A stretch of 64,000 nucleotides of DNA from Schistosoma haematobium (taxonomy: Eukaryota; Platyhelminthes; Trematoda; Strigeidida; Schistosomatidae), in contig NC_067195.1 in assembly GCF_000699445.3 (NCBI RefSeq), positions 69,870,591 through 69,934,590 on the forward strand. Direction: 5' to 3'. How positions within the stretch are numbered: the stretch's first letter is position 1; every line of letters starts with the position of its first letter. Under the pieces are notes generated by a model that was given only the letters and a program-made list of their open reading frames with translations, made no database searches and was not told the origin of the DNA. A program made the position numbers and the translations under genes. Of the stretch, positions 1 to 11,645 are shown piece after piece.

Positions 1-2121
1 CTGTCAACGATGTTTCTGAGATCTATAGGTTTTGTGCCGACTGACAAATTGTCGTCTTTGACTGCTGCTCAGTTCTTTCTAACTATGAGGTTTGTCAAAC
101 AAAAATGATCTATTAAATCGTGTTGCTTTGTTTCGAACATATCATCCCCCTCGAATTGGTGGTTGATAAGATAAATGACTTTCTCTTGTAATTTATTGAC
201 TATGATGGTAAGATTTACTGGACGACAATTTCTCGACAGTCTTACCCAGTTTTACAAACAAAACTATTGGTGTCATTCTTTGAGCCTGAGCTACACTTTC
301 ACGAAGTTGAAGCAGCTAATTAAGCACGCCAATATATTAACTTGGGTCATAAAGTGTCAGCTGCTTTGGTAGGTGATAGGGAAGTCACTCAAACCATAGA
401 AAATTACTGAAGTTTTTCTTCTAAGTTGCAAATCATATCGTTATTTGTGGAGCTTAACCGATCAATTAAAAACTCTAATGTCAGCATAGTGACACAATAG
501 CCCAGACTACGGATTAAGTTCATAAATCTTATGAGATGTTCGTCAAATTTATCCCCAGTTTCCTTAGTGAATAGTAAACTAGAATAATTGCCTCTTAACG
601 ATTGGTCACATCGCTAGGTATCGTGAATATTATATAAATCATAATCTACAAATTACAGATGTTCCTAGTTATTTTCTGTTCTGTTTGTTTCTACTTTCGA
701 AAGATAAACGGTCAACCTATCCAAATTCCTATGAAAAATATTTCCCATTAGATCGTTCAAGATCGTTTATTAGTGTGCATTTAAATCAGCAGTCAATAAT
801 ATCCGATCCTAAAGTGAGTTGTTAATCACTCAAATAACCATTTTGTCCGTCGTTTTCTAGAAGTGTAGTGTTTAATGGACTCAAATATTCTATACTAAAT
901 AGTTATTTAGTGATTAATGTAAATAATACAGTACCGCTTTGAATTACTACATCTGATAACAACACATTACAAGCAATAAAATCAAAATCCCAGTTATCAA
1001 CAATAATGAAAACCCCAAATCGACGAGTGAACATATCGAAAAAAGAATGTAATTAAGGATTAAGATAGACGAAATAGTATTAAGCGTGGTCTTTAGAAGG
1101 TATGAGTTGTTGTCTGATACAGAGACTGGTTTTAAACCGTGTCCGTACATGATTAATAGTTATTTCAGCATTATCAACAACCTAACATGCATATACTGTG
1201 GCAAGGTGACTGACATTTAATTACCTGAGATTCTAAATCTATTCCTTTTATCATGTTATTCAACTCAACTTGATCAGAGTGTCTTCAATTAGATGTATTT
1301 TTGAAAGGTATTATAGTCATCCTAATGTAGGTAGTGTCATTAAAAAGTATGGGAGGAAACGCTTTACTTCGAAAGTTTATTTACATACAGAAAATCTAGG
1401 GTATTTAGAGTATTTGGATCTCCTCAACAATGACTAGGTATTATTTAATGTAACGTTTATTAGCTCTAGAGTTCTTTGTTATATTGTTGCATCATTCTTT
1501 TGTTTTGTGATGAATTCACAATCTTCAGACAATTTTCATGAGATATCAGTTCTTATAATCATTCGACGACAAATGTCTACAAATCGTAGGTCGCATGATA
1601 TAAAACCACTGAGTGGATGATTCGGAAGTGAAGTATAGCATTGGATAAAAATATGAAGTTGTTTTATTAGGGCATAAATCTTAGTCAGCTCAGTATAAAC
1701 TGATTATCATTCTTTACTTATCGTTATATTAGCCACATCATATGTGGTAAATACATTAAAAATGCTTAAATTTCTCAATTTGATATACTATTATGTACAT
1801 ACCGATACGTGGTTAGCCTCATACACCATTATTTGCAGTTTTGGTTTGGGCAGCCAAGAAGTTCCATTAGGCTTCGCACTTAGTGTTGTTCATACCCAAG
1901 AACCTGGTAGACGAGTTAATTTAACTTCAGTCAATTAATTTTTCATTTACAAATAAGTGATTCGACAAGATTTTAATTCTCTCAATTTCATAAGAACTTT
2001 TAAGAAAAACGTTGGTACATATTAAATTGTGACCGAAGAATTTTCTTTCTGTTAATATCTTATTAATTGATTTCAAGAATTATTTCTCATATTTATTGAC
2101 TGATTTGTTCGGTAATTTTAG
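1..2121. other. Unassigned AT-rich sequence upstream of the first ACSL exon seen
   Basis: No recognisable exon, repeat or RNA gene was found. Short open frames here do not match ACSL N-termini. The stretch is either ACSL intron or includes an unrecognised first exon. Confidence 0.5.
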
Positions 2122-2218
2122 ACTGGTGCACGAAAATCTCCAATTTCTCAAAAGTTCACTGACGAATCTCGTGTACAAACAGTCAAAGATCTTTTTGAAT
2201 ATGGCTTAAATAATTCGA
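2122..2218 (+). CDS. ACSL: ACSL coding exon (most upstream seen)
   Basis: It encodes 32 residues starting TGARKSPISQKF and ending DLFEYGLNNS, plus one leftover base. This matches the ACSL N-terminal segment where an ARRS-like motif is followed by a 'vkTvyeLFqrG' pattern. It is bounded by a pyrimidine-rich acceptor (AG at 2120-2121) and the donor GAgtaagt. It starts in phase 0, so at least one earlier exon with the initiator ATG exists, either in the unassigned 2.1 kb upstream or outside the window. Confidence 0.82.
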
Positions 2219-3235
2219 GTAAGTTCATCCATTCACACTAACTATTTGTTTATTGTTGTCTGTTCACGATAAACTTTGATTTGCGAAATAGATCTAGTTG
2301 AATAATCAACTGCTAAGTAGAACCTTGTTATTTGTTATTGTGTTTGTTGTTCTCGTTTATTTCAACTAGGTGGTTTACTTGTGAGCTTTTCATTTTCTTT
2401 CGACACAACATCACCAGCACTTAATCCTAGAAGAAGTGACTTTTTAGAATCGGTTCACAAACAGTCAACAGTTTATCGTAACTGTTTCCCATGCGGTTAT
2501 TGTATTTTCCATCAGTTGATAGCTCAGATGAATTTCATCATTCCCAATAATTCGTGAATGGTTTGAGTGCAAAGTCTTCTAAAATTCCCCTGTTCCCTTT
2601 GTTGCTGCTAGTTGAAACTTGATGGGTTTATATGAGCGAATATATTTTGAAAAACGATCATTGTTTTTAGTATTGTGATGAATTTTTATACATGCTATCA
2701 AATGGTGCCTTAACTCATGGTAGTGTATTTATTGTAAGTTCTTACACTTTATTTGTTTGGTCCAATATATCTAGAGGTTGGAAAATGAAACGTCTTCCGA
2801 AATTCTGTGCTAAGTTGTGTCCCATGCTATTAGACAACGTAAACAAAATAAAATTAAAGCTTTAAACATTTTCTGTTGTATTAAGTGATGAAAATATATT
2901 TACATATATAAGATAGAAAAATCATGAAGTTAAACGGCAACTTGATTTGGAATTCCAATTATCTAGCACTTACTGTGCACGAGATATATGGTTAATAGCT
3001 TTGTATATTCGGAATACTCCACGAGTTCGAGATAGATCTCAACAAAAGGTTCCAAGCTTTAGAAGATCTCAAAGAAGAAGAAACTACTATGGAGGACAAA
3101 TAGAAAAATATAAAAGAATCACTAGCTTCAACGTCTCAGGTGGTTCTGGCCCTTAAGAAGCATCATCATACGGAGTGGATCTCTATGGAAACCCTGGACA
3201 TGATTCAAGAGAGGAAGAACAGGAAAACAGCAATT

Positions 3236-4182
3236 TCATACACATAGTTCCCTTTATTAAATTTAAAGAGAGCAAGAACAAAGGTTAGTGCAGAATAATA
3301 TGAATTCATTTTATTTCGTTAGGTTCTCATCAGCTGCTAACAACCTAAAATGTTTGAAATTCAAAGTTATTATAGATATTGACATACTTATACAACAGAG
3401 GGCGATGAAGGATGAATATATGTAACATAATGTAGCAAAGATTTTGTTAGAGTTAGTGAGGTCATAAAATTTTGTTTCGAATATATAGAGTTTGGGAGGA
3501 AAGTTCCAGAAAATTGAGATAGTGATTAGAAATCATGGAATTAAAACACAGACGATTATGTAATGAACTGAAAATAGATTAATGTTAATAAAGAGAGATA
3601 TGAATTGAAATTGGTCAGTTATGAATGATGTAATAAAATTCAGAAAGAGTTAGAATGACGTAATAAAAATAAAAAAAATAAAAGATGATGGGGTGAATGT
3701 TACCAGGGAAAGAAAGATTTATTACTGTTTCTTTGCCCTGGTAACATTCACCCCATCCCCTTTTATTTTTTTATTTTTATTACGTCATTCTAACTCTTTC
3801 TGAATTTTATTACATCATTCATAACTGACCAATTTCAATTCATATCTCTCTTTATTAACATTAATCTATTTTCAGTTCATTACATAATCGTCTGTGTTTT
3901 AATTCCATGATTTCTAATCACTATCTCAATTTTCTGGAACTTTCCCTCCCAAACTCTATATATTCGAAACAAAATTTTATGACCTCACTAACTCTAACAA
4001 AATCTTTGCTACATTATGTTACATATATTCATCCTTCATCGCCCTCTGTTGTATAAGTATGTCAATATCTATAATAACTTTGAATTTCAAACATTTTAGG
4101 TTGTTAGCAGCTGATGAGAACCTAACGAAATAAAATGAATTCATATTATTCTGCACTAACCTTTGTTCTTGCTCTCTTTAAA
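3236..4182. mobile_element. Foldback element: 455-bp inverted repeats, 11-bp loop
   Basis: The left arm (3262-3716) and right arm (3728-4182) are near-perfect reverse complements of equal length, around a loop of about 11 bp at 3717-3727. A 26-bp unpaired segment precedes the left arm. The whole is inserted in LINE-A copy 1: ACAGCAATT stands at 3227-3235 and again at 4183-4191, and LINE-A sequence resumes exactly there. A 9-bp duplication and long terminal inverted repeats point to a non-autonomous Mutator-like (MULE) foldback element. There is no coding capacity. As RNA it would form a very long hairpin inside the ACSL pre-mRNA. Confidence 0.9.
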
Positions 4183-4296
4183 ACAGCAATTATCAACAAC
4201 CGAACAAGAACAGAAAAGTCAAAGCACAAGCTAAATACACGGAAGCAAACAAGCAAGTGAAGTAGATTATTAGAGCTGACAAGCAGAAATATGTGG

Positions 4297-4765
4297 GAGA
4301 GTGCCCCGAATGTCCTGATATTCCCGAGAGTGGGGTGGCCCGCCCTCCCCCTCGGAATACTCTCACACGGCCACGCGTATACAGCCTCTGCCAGGGAAGT
4401 CCTACTCACTGCCTTCTCGTGGCGGGGGTGTTGTTTACGAAAATGAGAGGACGAAAAGCGAATGTCCGGCGCCTTAACCGGATCCCAAACCAATGGTGCA
4501 CATGGGCTCCAGTATAATGCGGGAACAAAAGGCGTATGAACCAATCGTTTGTCACCGACTACCATGGGACTGCATCTCCTTACGATGCTCCACTGCCTTG
4601 TGGGTTAGACCCCTAGGTCGAAGGCTCGGGGTGTGGCCCACTAAGAAAACCACCTGCTTCGGTCTGGGCACCCGGGCAGTATCACAGCCCACACACACAC
4701 ACAAATATGGTGTGGCGCATACATATTTGGTACCCTCTTGTACCAATATTTATGTGTTGAAATGA
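4297..4765 (+). mobile_element. SINE-like short repeat (family S), full copy nested in LINE-A
   Basis: This is a GC-richer 469-bp unit in the middle of LINE-A copy 1, between AAATATGTGG (4287-4296) and AAATAATGTGG (4766-4776), which reads as a target-site duplication. Related copies occur at 7567, 11275 (both reversed), 24539 and 44085. The 3' tail (from about 4705) resembles the 3' end of LINE-C at 50630-50690. I see no clear Pol III A/B boxes, so 'SINE-like' refers to size, copy number and tail sharing. Open frames within it are not genes. Confidence 0.75.
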
Positions 4766-6128
4766 AAATAATGTGGAAGAGCCAGCAAGGACAGCGGCAA
4801 AAGCTGCAAGAGGAAATATGAAACAACTATGATACAATGAAGAAATGAGCACACACATGTAGTAAACCAGAGAGACTGGTCAATGACAAAGAAAGCAAGA
4901 CAATCACTGAAATTCAAGAGGAGAGGAAGAGATGGGTGGAACATTTTGAGAAACTCTTGAATAGACGAGCCCCTCTGAATCCATCGAACATCAAAGTAGC
5001 ACAAACAGACCTTCCTATATATATCACTTCACCAACGATCGAATAAATCAGGATGGCCATCAGAGAAATCAAGAGTAGGGAAGCAGCAGTACCTGACAAT
5101 GTACCAGCTAAAGCATTGAAGTCAGTCATAGAAGTAACTGCAAAGATGCTCCCCGTTCTATTCAGGAAGATTCGGAAGAAAGAACGAGTGCCACCAACAG
5201 ACTGGAAAGAACTGCACCTCATCAATATACCAAAGAAAGGAGGTCTGAGCAAATGTGAGAGCTGCAGAGGCATCACACTACTATCGGTACCAGGAGAAGT
5301 TTTCAGCAGAGAGTTACTGAGCCGGATAAAGGATTCAATAGACGTCCAACTTTGAGATCAACAGACCGGATTCCGTAAAGACCTGTCGTATACAGACAAA
5401 ATCATCGCTGAACAATCGATTGAATGGAAACTTCCTTGACTATGAGAAGGCATTAGATAGCGTGGATAGGAGAAAGTTATGGAATCTTCCTCGACATTGG
5501 AGTGAGTAGGTGAAAAAATCATCAACATCGTCTGGAATTCATACGACGGACTACACTGCAAAATGGTCCATGGAGAACAGCTGACAGATGCATTCCAAGT
5601 GAGGACCAGTGTCAAACAAAGTGGCTTACTCTCATCCTTTCTGTTTCTTCTAGTGGAGACTTTCACATACCCGGACATCGTCATCGATGAATGAGGAGGA
5701 TTCGATGCAGACGTAAAAGCACGGGTTGGTAAAGCAAAGCCAGTACTTCTATAATTGAGGAACATATGGAACTAAAAACACCTGTCAACCAATATCAAAA
5801 TCACAATCTTCAATACGAACGTCATGACAGTTCTACTGTACGGGGCTGAAACTTCGAAAACTACCACAACCATCATCAAAAAGGTACAAGTATTTATAAG
5901 CAGTTGTCTACGCAAGATACTTAACATCCACTGACGAGATACTGTCAGCAACAGTTTTCTGTGGGAGAGGAAAAACTAGCTTCCAACTGAAAGAGAAATT
6001 AGGAAAAGTCGTTGGAAGTGGACAGGGCACACATTGAGGTAATCACCAAACTTGGAATGCTGAAGGGAAGCGGAAAAGTGGAAAACTGGAGAACACACTG
6101 TGTCGAGAATTGGGAGCAGACATGGAAA

Positions 6129-6433
6129 GTCAGTCAGTCAGCTACAACGTAGGACCAGGCACATATATGTATCGGCCCAAGTTGCCATACCTCATTAATA
6201 CAACAAGATGGACACCGGATTCATAAAAGTAGTTAATTCAGAGGTGGTAATATATAAAAGAAAGATTGCAATAAGGATATAGTACAGGAAGGAAGAATTA
6301 GTTCGTAGAAAGAAAGATATGAAGCAATTTTAACCTCTTAGTTTAAGGGAAAACAGAGAGTGTATACACCGACGCCATTGTGATCGATTCTGAGCCATGT
6401 CACCAAGAGTTTCCAACCATTGGTTACGATTGT
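6129..6433 (-). mobile_element. LINE-B 3'-end fragment nested in LINE-A copy 1
   Basis: It is almost identical to the 3' end of the LINE-B at 13.1 kb, from the (CAGT)n tail through the 3' UTR to the last codons. It interrupts LINE-A between CATGGAAA and CATGGGAAA, a probable short duplication. It is a 5'-truncated insertion typical of target-primed reverse transcription. Confidence 0.82.
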
Positions 6434-7238
6434 CATGGGAAACATGAATAGCAACTGGAAAGGATTGCACAGGACAGAGTTTGATGGAGAAATCTGGTGG
6501 GTGGCCTATGCTCCTCCATGTGGGGTAACAGGCCTAAGTAAGTAAGTATATTCTCAATACAAAGGAGTTGAATGTGACCAGATGGCGTGAAATGAAAATG
6601 TTATGCGTGTTCAAAATATATGACTAATAGGCATGATATACTCTTTATCGTAGCGGAATTAAGGTAGTATAAGTGCTTAACACCGCAGCGTTATACTGTA
6701 GGCATAAATCATTGTTTTATTCTAGACTAGTTTCAGTGTAAGCTTCTACAAGGTTTACTCACAAACTGAAATTTATTATTCTAATATATTTACAACGTCA
6801 AAATGCTTAACTTCTTTAAGATTTTACTCTGTATTTAGAGCAGTGAAATCCTATAATTTTTTCCTATTGAGGTTTCTGACTGTTTTTTATGTTCTTCACT
6901 AAGAAGGCAGGGAAGGACGTTATATACTTTTTCTGTTACGGAACTATAAAATCCCGAATGTTGTTTTATGGTGATTAAACAGTACTTTATTGCTTGAAAT
7001 ACTGTTTATTTTATGGTCGCCACTCAAAATGGGGATTATTTGTATTATCGTGAATTAGAACTGTTAACTCACGTGGTTTACTGGGTCAGCAGTTAATTTG
7101 TAATTTGTGAATTTTTTGTAGCATGTTATCATGTATTATGTTTACTGCACTTTTTGTGATCACAATAAAAAGCTTCGTAGATGCCACTTATCGATTTATT
7201 AGTTTTTAATGCTCTATTTGAAACTCCTTCAAATACAG

Positions 7239-7306
7239 GATCCAATCGGTGTCTGGGGAAACGGCCGTCTTTCAATGATCCATACTCGTGGCTAACTTAT
7301 GATGAA
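7239..7306 (+). CDS. ACSL: ACSL coding exon
   Basis: It encodes 23 residues including the split junction codon, with the pattern CLGKRPSFNDPYSWLTYDE. This is the conserved ACSL 'cLGxRp...ysWlsYxEV' block. Acceptor AG lies at 7237-7238 and the donor follows GAA. It is separated from the next exon by only 35 bp. Confidence 0.93.
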
Positions 7307-7341
7307 GTAAATAGTCCCAACTGAAGTGTATATTTTTTCAG
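7307..7341 (+). other. 35-bp ACSL intron
   Basis: A 35-bp GT...CAG interval with a T-rich 3' end separates two phase-0 exons (TYDE and VDER). Reading through it gives a stop (TGA in the frame after GTA AAT AGT CCC AAC), so it must be removed. Very short introns are a known flatworm trait, especially near 5' ends of genes. Confidence 0.9.
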
Positions 7342-7446
7342 GTAGATGAGCGAATAAGGGCTATCGGGTCGGCGCTCTCAGAAATTGTGAAACTTAAACA
7401 TGACTGTGAAAATTTTGTCGGGATTTATGCACCAAATTCACCAGAG
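7342..7446 (+). CDS. ACSL: ACSL coding exon
   Basis: It encodes 35 residues beginning VDERIRAIGSAL and ending FVGIYAPNSPE. This is the family block in which an amphipathic helix leads into the 'giyapNrpEW' strand. It is phase 0 at both ends. The tryptophan completing the motif is the first codon of the next exon, which confirms the join. Confidence 0.95.
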
Positions 7447-7566
7447 GTAAGTCTGAAAGTTATTCTATTTTGAAATACACATTACTTTGTAAATTAATTA
7501 ATCGTTGAAGTGTTTTCAGTGTCTGTACCAAATGGGATTTTACCAATGAGATATGGTATGTAATTC

Positions 7567-7700
7567 GTTTATTTATTTATTTATTTGAACACATAAACAT
7601 TGGTAAAAGGGGACCGAATACATATGCCCCACACAAGTCAATTGATTTGTGTGTGGCCTGTGATACTGCCTGATGCCCAGACCGTGGTTGTGGAAAGTGA
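7567..7700 (-). repeat. SINE-like family S, 3' part
   Basis: A (TTTA)n run is followed by GAACACATAAACATTGG, then the ACACAA box and GATGCCCAGACCG. This is the reverse complement of the last 130 bp of the 4297-4765 unit. The rest of the unit is absent, so the copy is 5'-truncated. Confidence 0.7.
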
Positions 7701-7768
7701 GATATCCGAATGGTGAGACCTTACTTCTCTATCACAAGTCCTACACATACGTTTCTTCATCGTTTTTC

Positions 7769-8560
7769 GTTACTTACGCTTGTTACTCCCAGTGGAGCGT
7801 AGACCGCCGACCGGAATTCTACGACCCACTGTGCCTTGGGCCTTCTTTTCCAGTTTTATCCAACTGTTCATCCTTCTCATGTCTGTCTCGATTTCTCGGC
7901 GTATTGTGTTCTTTGGCTTTCCTCTTTTCCTTTGGCCTTTAGGATTTCAAGTGGGGGCTTGCCTTGTGACTCAGTTGAGTGCTTTCCTCAACGTATGTCC
8001 TATCCACTTACAGCGCTTCTTCCTCCACTGGGATCTGGTTTGTTCTCTCCCATAGTAGGTTGTTGCTGACAGTGTTTGGTCAACGGATCCGAAGTATTTT
8101 GCGCAGACAATTGTCAATAAACACTTGTATCTTCTGGATGATGGCTTTCGTAGTTCTCCAAGTTTCTGCCCCATACAGTAGAACTGTCTCGACATTTGTA
8201 TTGAAAATTCTGACTTTGGTGTTCATTGACAGTTGTTTTGAGTTCCAGATGTTCTTCAATTGTAGATATGTTTCCCTTGCTTTTCCGATCCGCCCCTTCA
8301 CATTTGCATCAGATCCGCCGTTTTCATCAATGATGCTGCCCAGATATGTGAAGGTTTTTACATCCTCCAAAGCTTCTCCGTCAATTGTGATTTGATTGGT
8401 TCATGTTGTGTTCTATCGGCGAATCTTGCTTTTCCCTTTATGTATGTTGAGACCTACTGCTGCTACACTGGTCTTCTTCTGCATTTGTTGTTGCGTGTGC
8501 GATAGAAGAGCCAGATCATTTGCGAAGTCCTACTCTTCAATTTTGTTAGTTATGACAACT
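7769..8560 (-). pseudogene. LINE-A copy, 3' half of reverse transcriptase ORF
   Basis: Reverse-strand frames encode the RT C-terminal part: FADD region (degenerate), TFTYLGSIIDENGGSDANVK, LLYGAETWRTTKA, KWIGHTLRKALN and the terminal region, with frameshifts between blocks. The 3' end carries TTAC repeats like other LINE-A copies. It is a dead, 5'-truncated insertion in an ACSL intron. Confidence 0.82.
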
Positions 8561-9088
8561 GCTGCTTATAAACTTAAATGGTAAATCATATTTAGGTTAA
8601 TGTACGGGAACCTGTCTTTTTCTACCTCTTTTTTAACCGATGATATTCTAATTTTTGGTGTGGTATGATAGAAGTTAGTAAGGAATTCGTACCCAGAACC
8701 ATAGTCTTGGTATCCAAAAGAAGTTTGTAATACCTCTATCTTCTTCTTGGCTAAAGAAAACCTCATAGATGATTTAGTAATTATTTCTCATTTTTGCTTC
8801 TATTCACCTTCATCTTTTTTTGTTACTCGCATACTCTAATAGATTATTCACACACATCACTGTTCAGTTTGATAAGTAATTAAAGGTGCGAGACGTCAAT
8901 GCTGAGGGTCTAAACCTCCCCTCACCTTACTCAGGCTCCACCTATCTCATAAACAAGTATGTTTGTTGAAGAAAAAAACTGTTACGCAACAATTCATATA
9001 TTTGCGTTATTCTATTTTATACTTATTCAATTATAATTATTACTAGTTGCACAGCTCATTAAACCCAACTATTTCTTCTACTATCCAG

Positions 9089-9188
9089 TGGGTTATTATG
9101 CAGCATGCATGTGCAGCATATTCTTATACCATAGTACCTTTGTATCCAACTCTCGGTGATGAAGCTTTGCAACATATTCTATCGCAAA
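9089..9188 (+). CDS. ACSL: ACSL coding exon
   Basis: It encodes WVIMQHACAAYSYTIVPLYP and then TLGDEALQHILSQ, plus one base. This is the ACSL 'eWiiaeqAcysys...vPLYdTLG' block. The exon starts at the TGG after the AG at 9087-9088. An open frame continues upstream of that, but it does not match the family, so the start is set here. Confidence 0.94.
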
Positions 9189-9278
9189 GTGAGTTTGTTT
9201 TTGATATCATTTCACTTATTTTCACATTTTCTTTAGTATAGTATATTTTACTAAATAATTTGTCTGCATGTGACAACT

Positions 9279-9369
9279 GCATCTCTGTGCTAATGTGGTA
9301 TGGCAACTGGGACTAATGTACGTGCATACGAAGTTCTACGTTGTTACTGACTGACTGACTGACTGACTG
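9279..9369 (+). mobile_element. LINE-B 3'-end fragment with (TGAC)n tail
   Basis: About 90 bp match the terminal sequence of the LINE-B at 57.2 kb (reverse complement), including TGGTATGGCAACT and TACGTTGTTACTGACTGACT. It ends in a tetranucleotide repeat. It is a severely 5'-truncated insertion in a 536-bp ACSL intron. Confidence 0.75.
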
Positions 9370-9724
9370 TGTTTTACATTAAACGTATCACATGATTAGT
9401 ACAACAGTTAATAGAATTTCAGTGAAATTCGATATTTATCCATTGTGTTTATGAAGGTATCTGTTTTAACTGGGTTCCATACATTTTTGTGACTGTTTTC
9501 ATTGTTGCTGGTAGCATCCAGAAATAAAAAACCGAATATATGATAAATTATTTCAAGTAAATATGTTAGTTTTACGAGGGTGTAATACATTATCCTTAAC
9601 AAAATGATACTTTTTCAAATTACCTTACGGTAACAGATTTTCAATTGAAAATGTTGTAGTCAAGCTAAGAAAGATATAAACAATCATAAATTTTTAATCA
9701 ATGCTTATTCTACTTAAATTTTAG

Positions 9725-9894
9725 CGAAAATGAACTGTGTGCTGTGTGCTTCAGGACGTGAAGCTCTTCATTTAATGGACAAATTTGAATCTTCCCTTGG
9801 AATTTTAATCATTATTGCAAATGATTCTAAATTTGAAGAAGTTAAATCTCGTTATAGTTCGAAAGTTTCAATTTACTTGTTTGAAGAATTAATG
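9725..9894 (+). CDS. ACSL: ACSL coding exon
   Basis: It encodes 57 residues with the first codon split, running from TKMNCVLCASGREALHLMDK to IYLFEELM. It covers the nucleotide-binding 'fvd.tekallil...' region of the N-terminal domain. Acceptor TTTTAG precedes it and GTAATT follows. The link to the next exon looks about 10 residues shorter than in vertebrate ACSLs. A micro-exon in the 7.3-kb intron is possible, but I did not identify one. Confidence 0.9.
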
Positions 9895-10050
9895 GTAATT
9901 AGTGCTTACTTGCCAATACATTTTTTAATCGTGCGAAAGGAAAGAATTTTCCAGATTAGTTAGTTACGAAATGGTGATATCTTCCATTGAACTATACATC
10001 TCTTATCATTTGCCTGACTTTCTACACTCCATCCATTATGTATTTTTGCT

Positions 10051-10740
10051 TAATTACTTACGCCCGTCACCCCTCGTGAAGAAGCATAGGCCTCCCACCT
10101 ATAACCATTTTGTCGAAGGCACGTAAATTTACAAACCTCTCATCATTCTCGTTCTTCTCTCCCAGTTACTCCATGTGGTCCTATGATATCTTTATACCCA
10201 GTGTTGTGCATTCTGACTTTGGCGTTTAGGTCTCCAATTACGATGGTCAGGTTATTTCCTGGGCACTTCCCTACGATCGACTGCAGCTTCTCATAAAACG
10301 CCACCATATTCATTGCTATCATTGGTGGATGCACAGCACTGGATAACATTCATTATGATCCCTTTCTTTGTTTTGAGGGATGCTTTGATGATACTGAGTC
10401 CATGAGATTCCCATCCTACAAGTGCTTTCCGTGCCTTATTAGACAACACCAGTGCAACGGTCGGGAGTTTTTGGGTGCATACATGTAATTATAAACCTCA
10501 CCGTATTCTTGACTCATCATGACAGAGTGAAACTATATGTCAGTCTTTATTGCGACCCGTGATATGAAATGTAATATTCAATAATCTTTTGTCTAAAGTA
10601 ATATGCTCACCACGTAGCCTGGAATTCCTGTATCTGCTCCGGGGTATTGAGTAGAAGTCTAGATCACCCACCTCTGAGGAGTCTTGTACTGAGATGAAAT
10701 AGCTTTTCATTACTCCATGGTCTTCAATGGTTGTCAACCT
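10051..10740 (-). pseudogene. LINE-A copy, endonuclease region, rearranged
   Basis: Reverse-strand reading shows LINE-A endonuclease blocks (LSNKARKALVGWESHG, IGDLNAKVRMHNTGY) and a 5' block with HDESRIR, the start of the LINE-A ORF. The 3' terminal tip (CTTACGCCCGTCACCCCTCG) is joined directly to the endonuclease, so the RT domain is deleted. It lies in the 7.3-kb ACSL intron. Confidence 0.72.
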
Positions 10741-11274
10741 TAAGTCAATTTTTGACCTAAACTATATACTATCTAAACAAATTTCATAGATCTCTCTTAA
10801 GGTATTGTTTATTGCGGCTGGTATCATTAACATAGGACACGACACAGTTGTGTTTCATTCCGAATGTTCACACTTCATATTAATATGGTGAGGGGAGACC
10901 TACAACAACAAAAAATCGGAGTGAATTTTCAACCATCAAAAATAGTGGGAAACATATGGGAAAGAACGAAATTTGCCAGAACAGTTAGTTATGAAACAGG
11001 GATATATTCCATTGGGTTATAAAATCCCCACTTTCTGATTTTCTAAGTTCCACACTAATATAGACCAGCTTGTAGTGTACTTTTTATGGTTTAATTTGAA
11101 GTTTAATAAACTGTCACCTTAATAAGTCCAGTACTTGTGTAAATTACGCAAATCAATAAAAAAGTCAGTCTAGGAAGCTTATACCAGGGGTGTTAATTAT
11201 TTATTAAAACAACAAACACATATAAACGAACAATACTGTCCTCAGTTGGATTTTCATCAGGCTTTACTCTTTCA

Positions 11275-11645
11275 ATATTTATTTAAACACATAAATATTG
11301 GTACAAGGGGGCACCAGGTACATATGCGCCACACAAATCTCATTTAATTTGTGTGTGGGCTGTAATACTACTCGGATGCCCAGACCGAAGCAGGTGGTTT
11401 TCTTAGTGGGTCACACTCGGAGCCTTCGGCCTAAAGGTCTGATCTACAAGGCAGTGGTGCAACGTCAGGAGATACAGTCCCATGGTAACCGGTGACCAAT
11501 AGTTGGTTCATACACCATTTGTTCCCTCAGGATCCTTGAGCCCATGTGCACCATTAGTTTGGAATCAGTGTTTTCCAACATCCCTAGGTGGATCCTCCAT
11601 ATCCACCAATCCGGTTAAAGCGCCGGACACTTTTCGTGTTTCAAC
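11275..11645 (-). mobile_element. SINE-like family S, near-complete reversed copy
   Basis: It is the reverse complement of the 4297-4765 unit over most of its length: tail AACACATAAATATTGGTACA first, then GATGCCCAGACCGAAGC, the GGTGACC region, GAGCCCATGTGCACCATT and GCGCCGGACA. A short tandem-like insertion around 11568-11610 is not in the 4.3-kb copy. Open frames here are incidental. Confidence 0.75.

Larger units (their letters stand above)
3018..6546 (+). mobile_element. LINE-A (RTE-like) copy 1, 5'-truncated, with three nested insertions
   Basis: Decayed LINE-A coding sequence can be followed in pieces: 3018-3235, 4183-4296, 4766-6128 and 6434-6546. It covers the linker before the reverse transcriptase (KKHHH.EWIS), the RT start (around 5053: MAIREIKSREAAVPDN) and the C-terminus. 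It ends in a (TAAG)n tail. The flanks TATATTCGGAATAC (3004-3017) and TATATTCTCAATAC (6547-6560) match at 12 of 14 positions and look like an aged target-site duplication. Many stops and frameshifts make it a pseudogene. It lies in the 5.0-kb ACSL intron. Confidence 0.85.

Noticed and set aside
10..93. Small ATG-started frame with a GT after ATGAG, considered as the first ACSL exon
   Set aside because: Its end phase does not fit the phase-0 start of exon 2122-2218, and the peptide has no ACSL resemblance.
4146..4565. 139-codon reverse-strand frame
   Set aside because: It spans the end of the foldback and the family S repeat; no protein similarity, so chance.
7673..8395. Several overlapping plus-strand frames of 77-138 codons
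   Set aside because: They are antisense shadows of the reverse-strand LINE-A copy.
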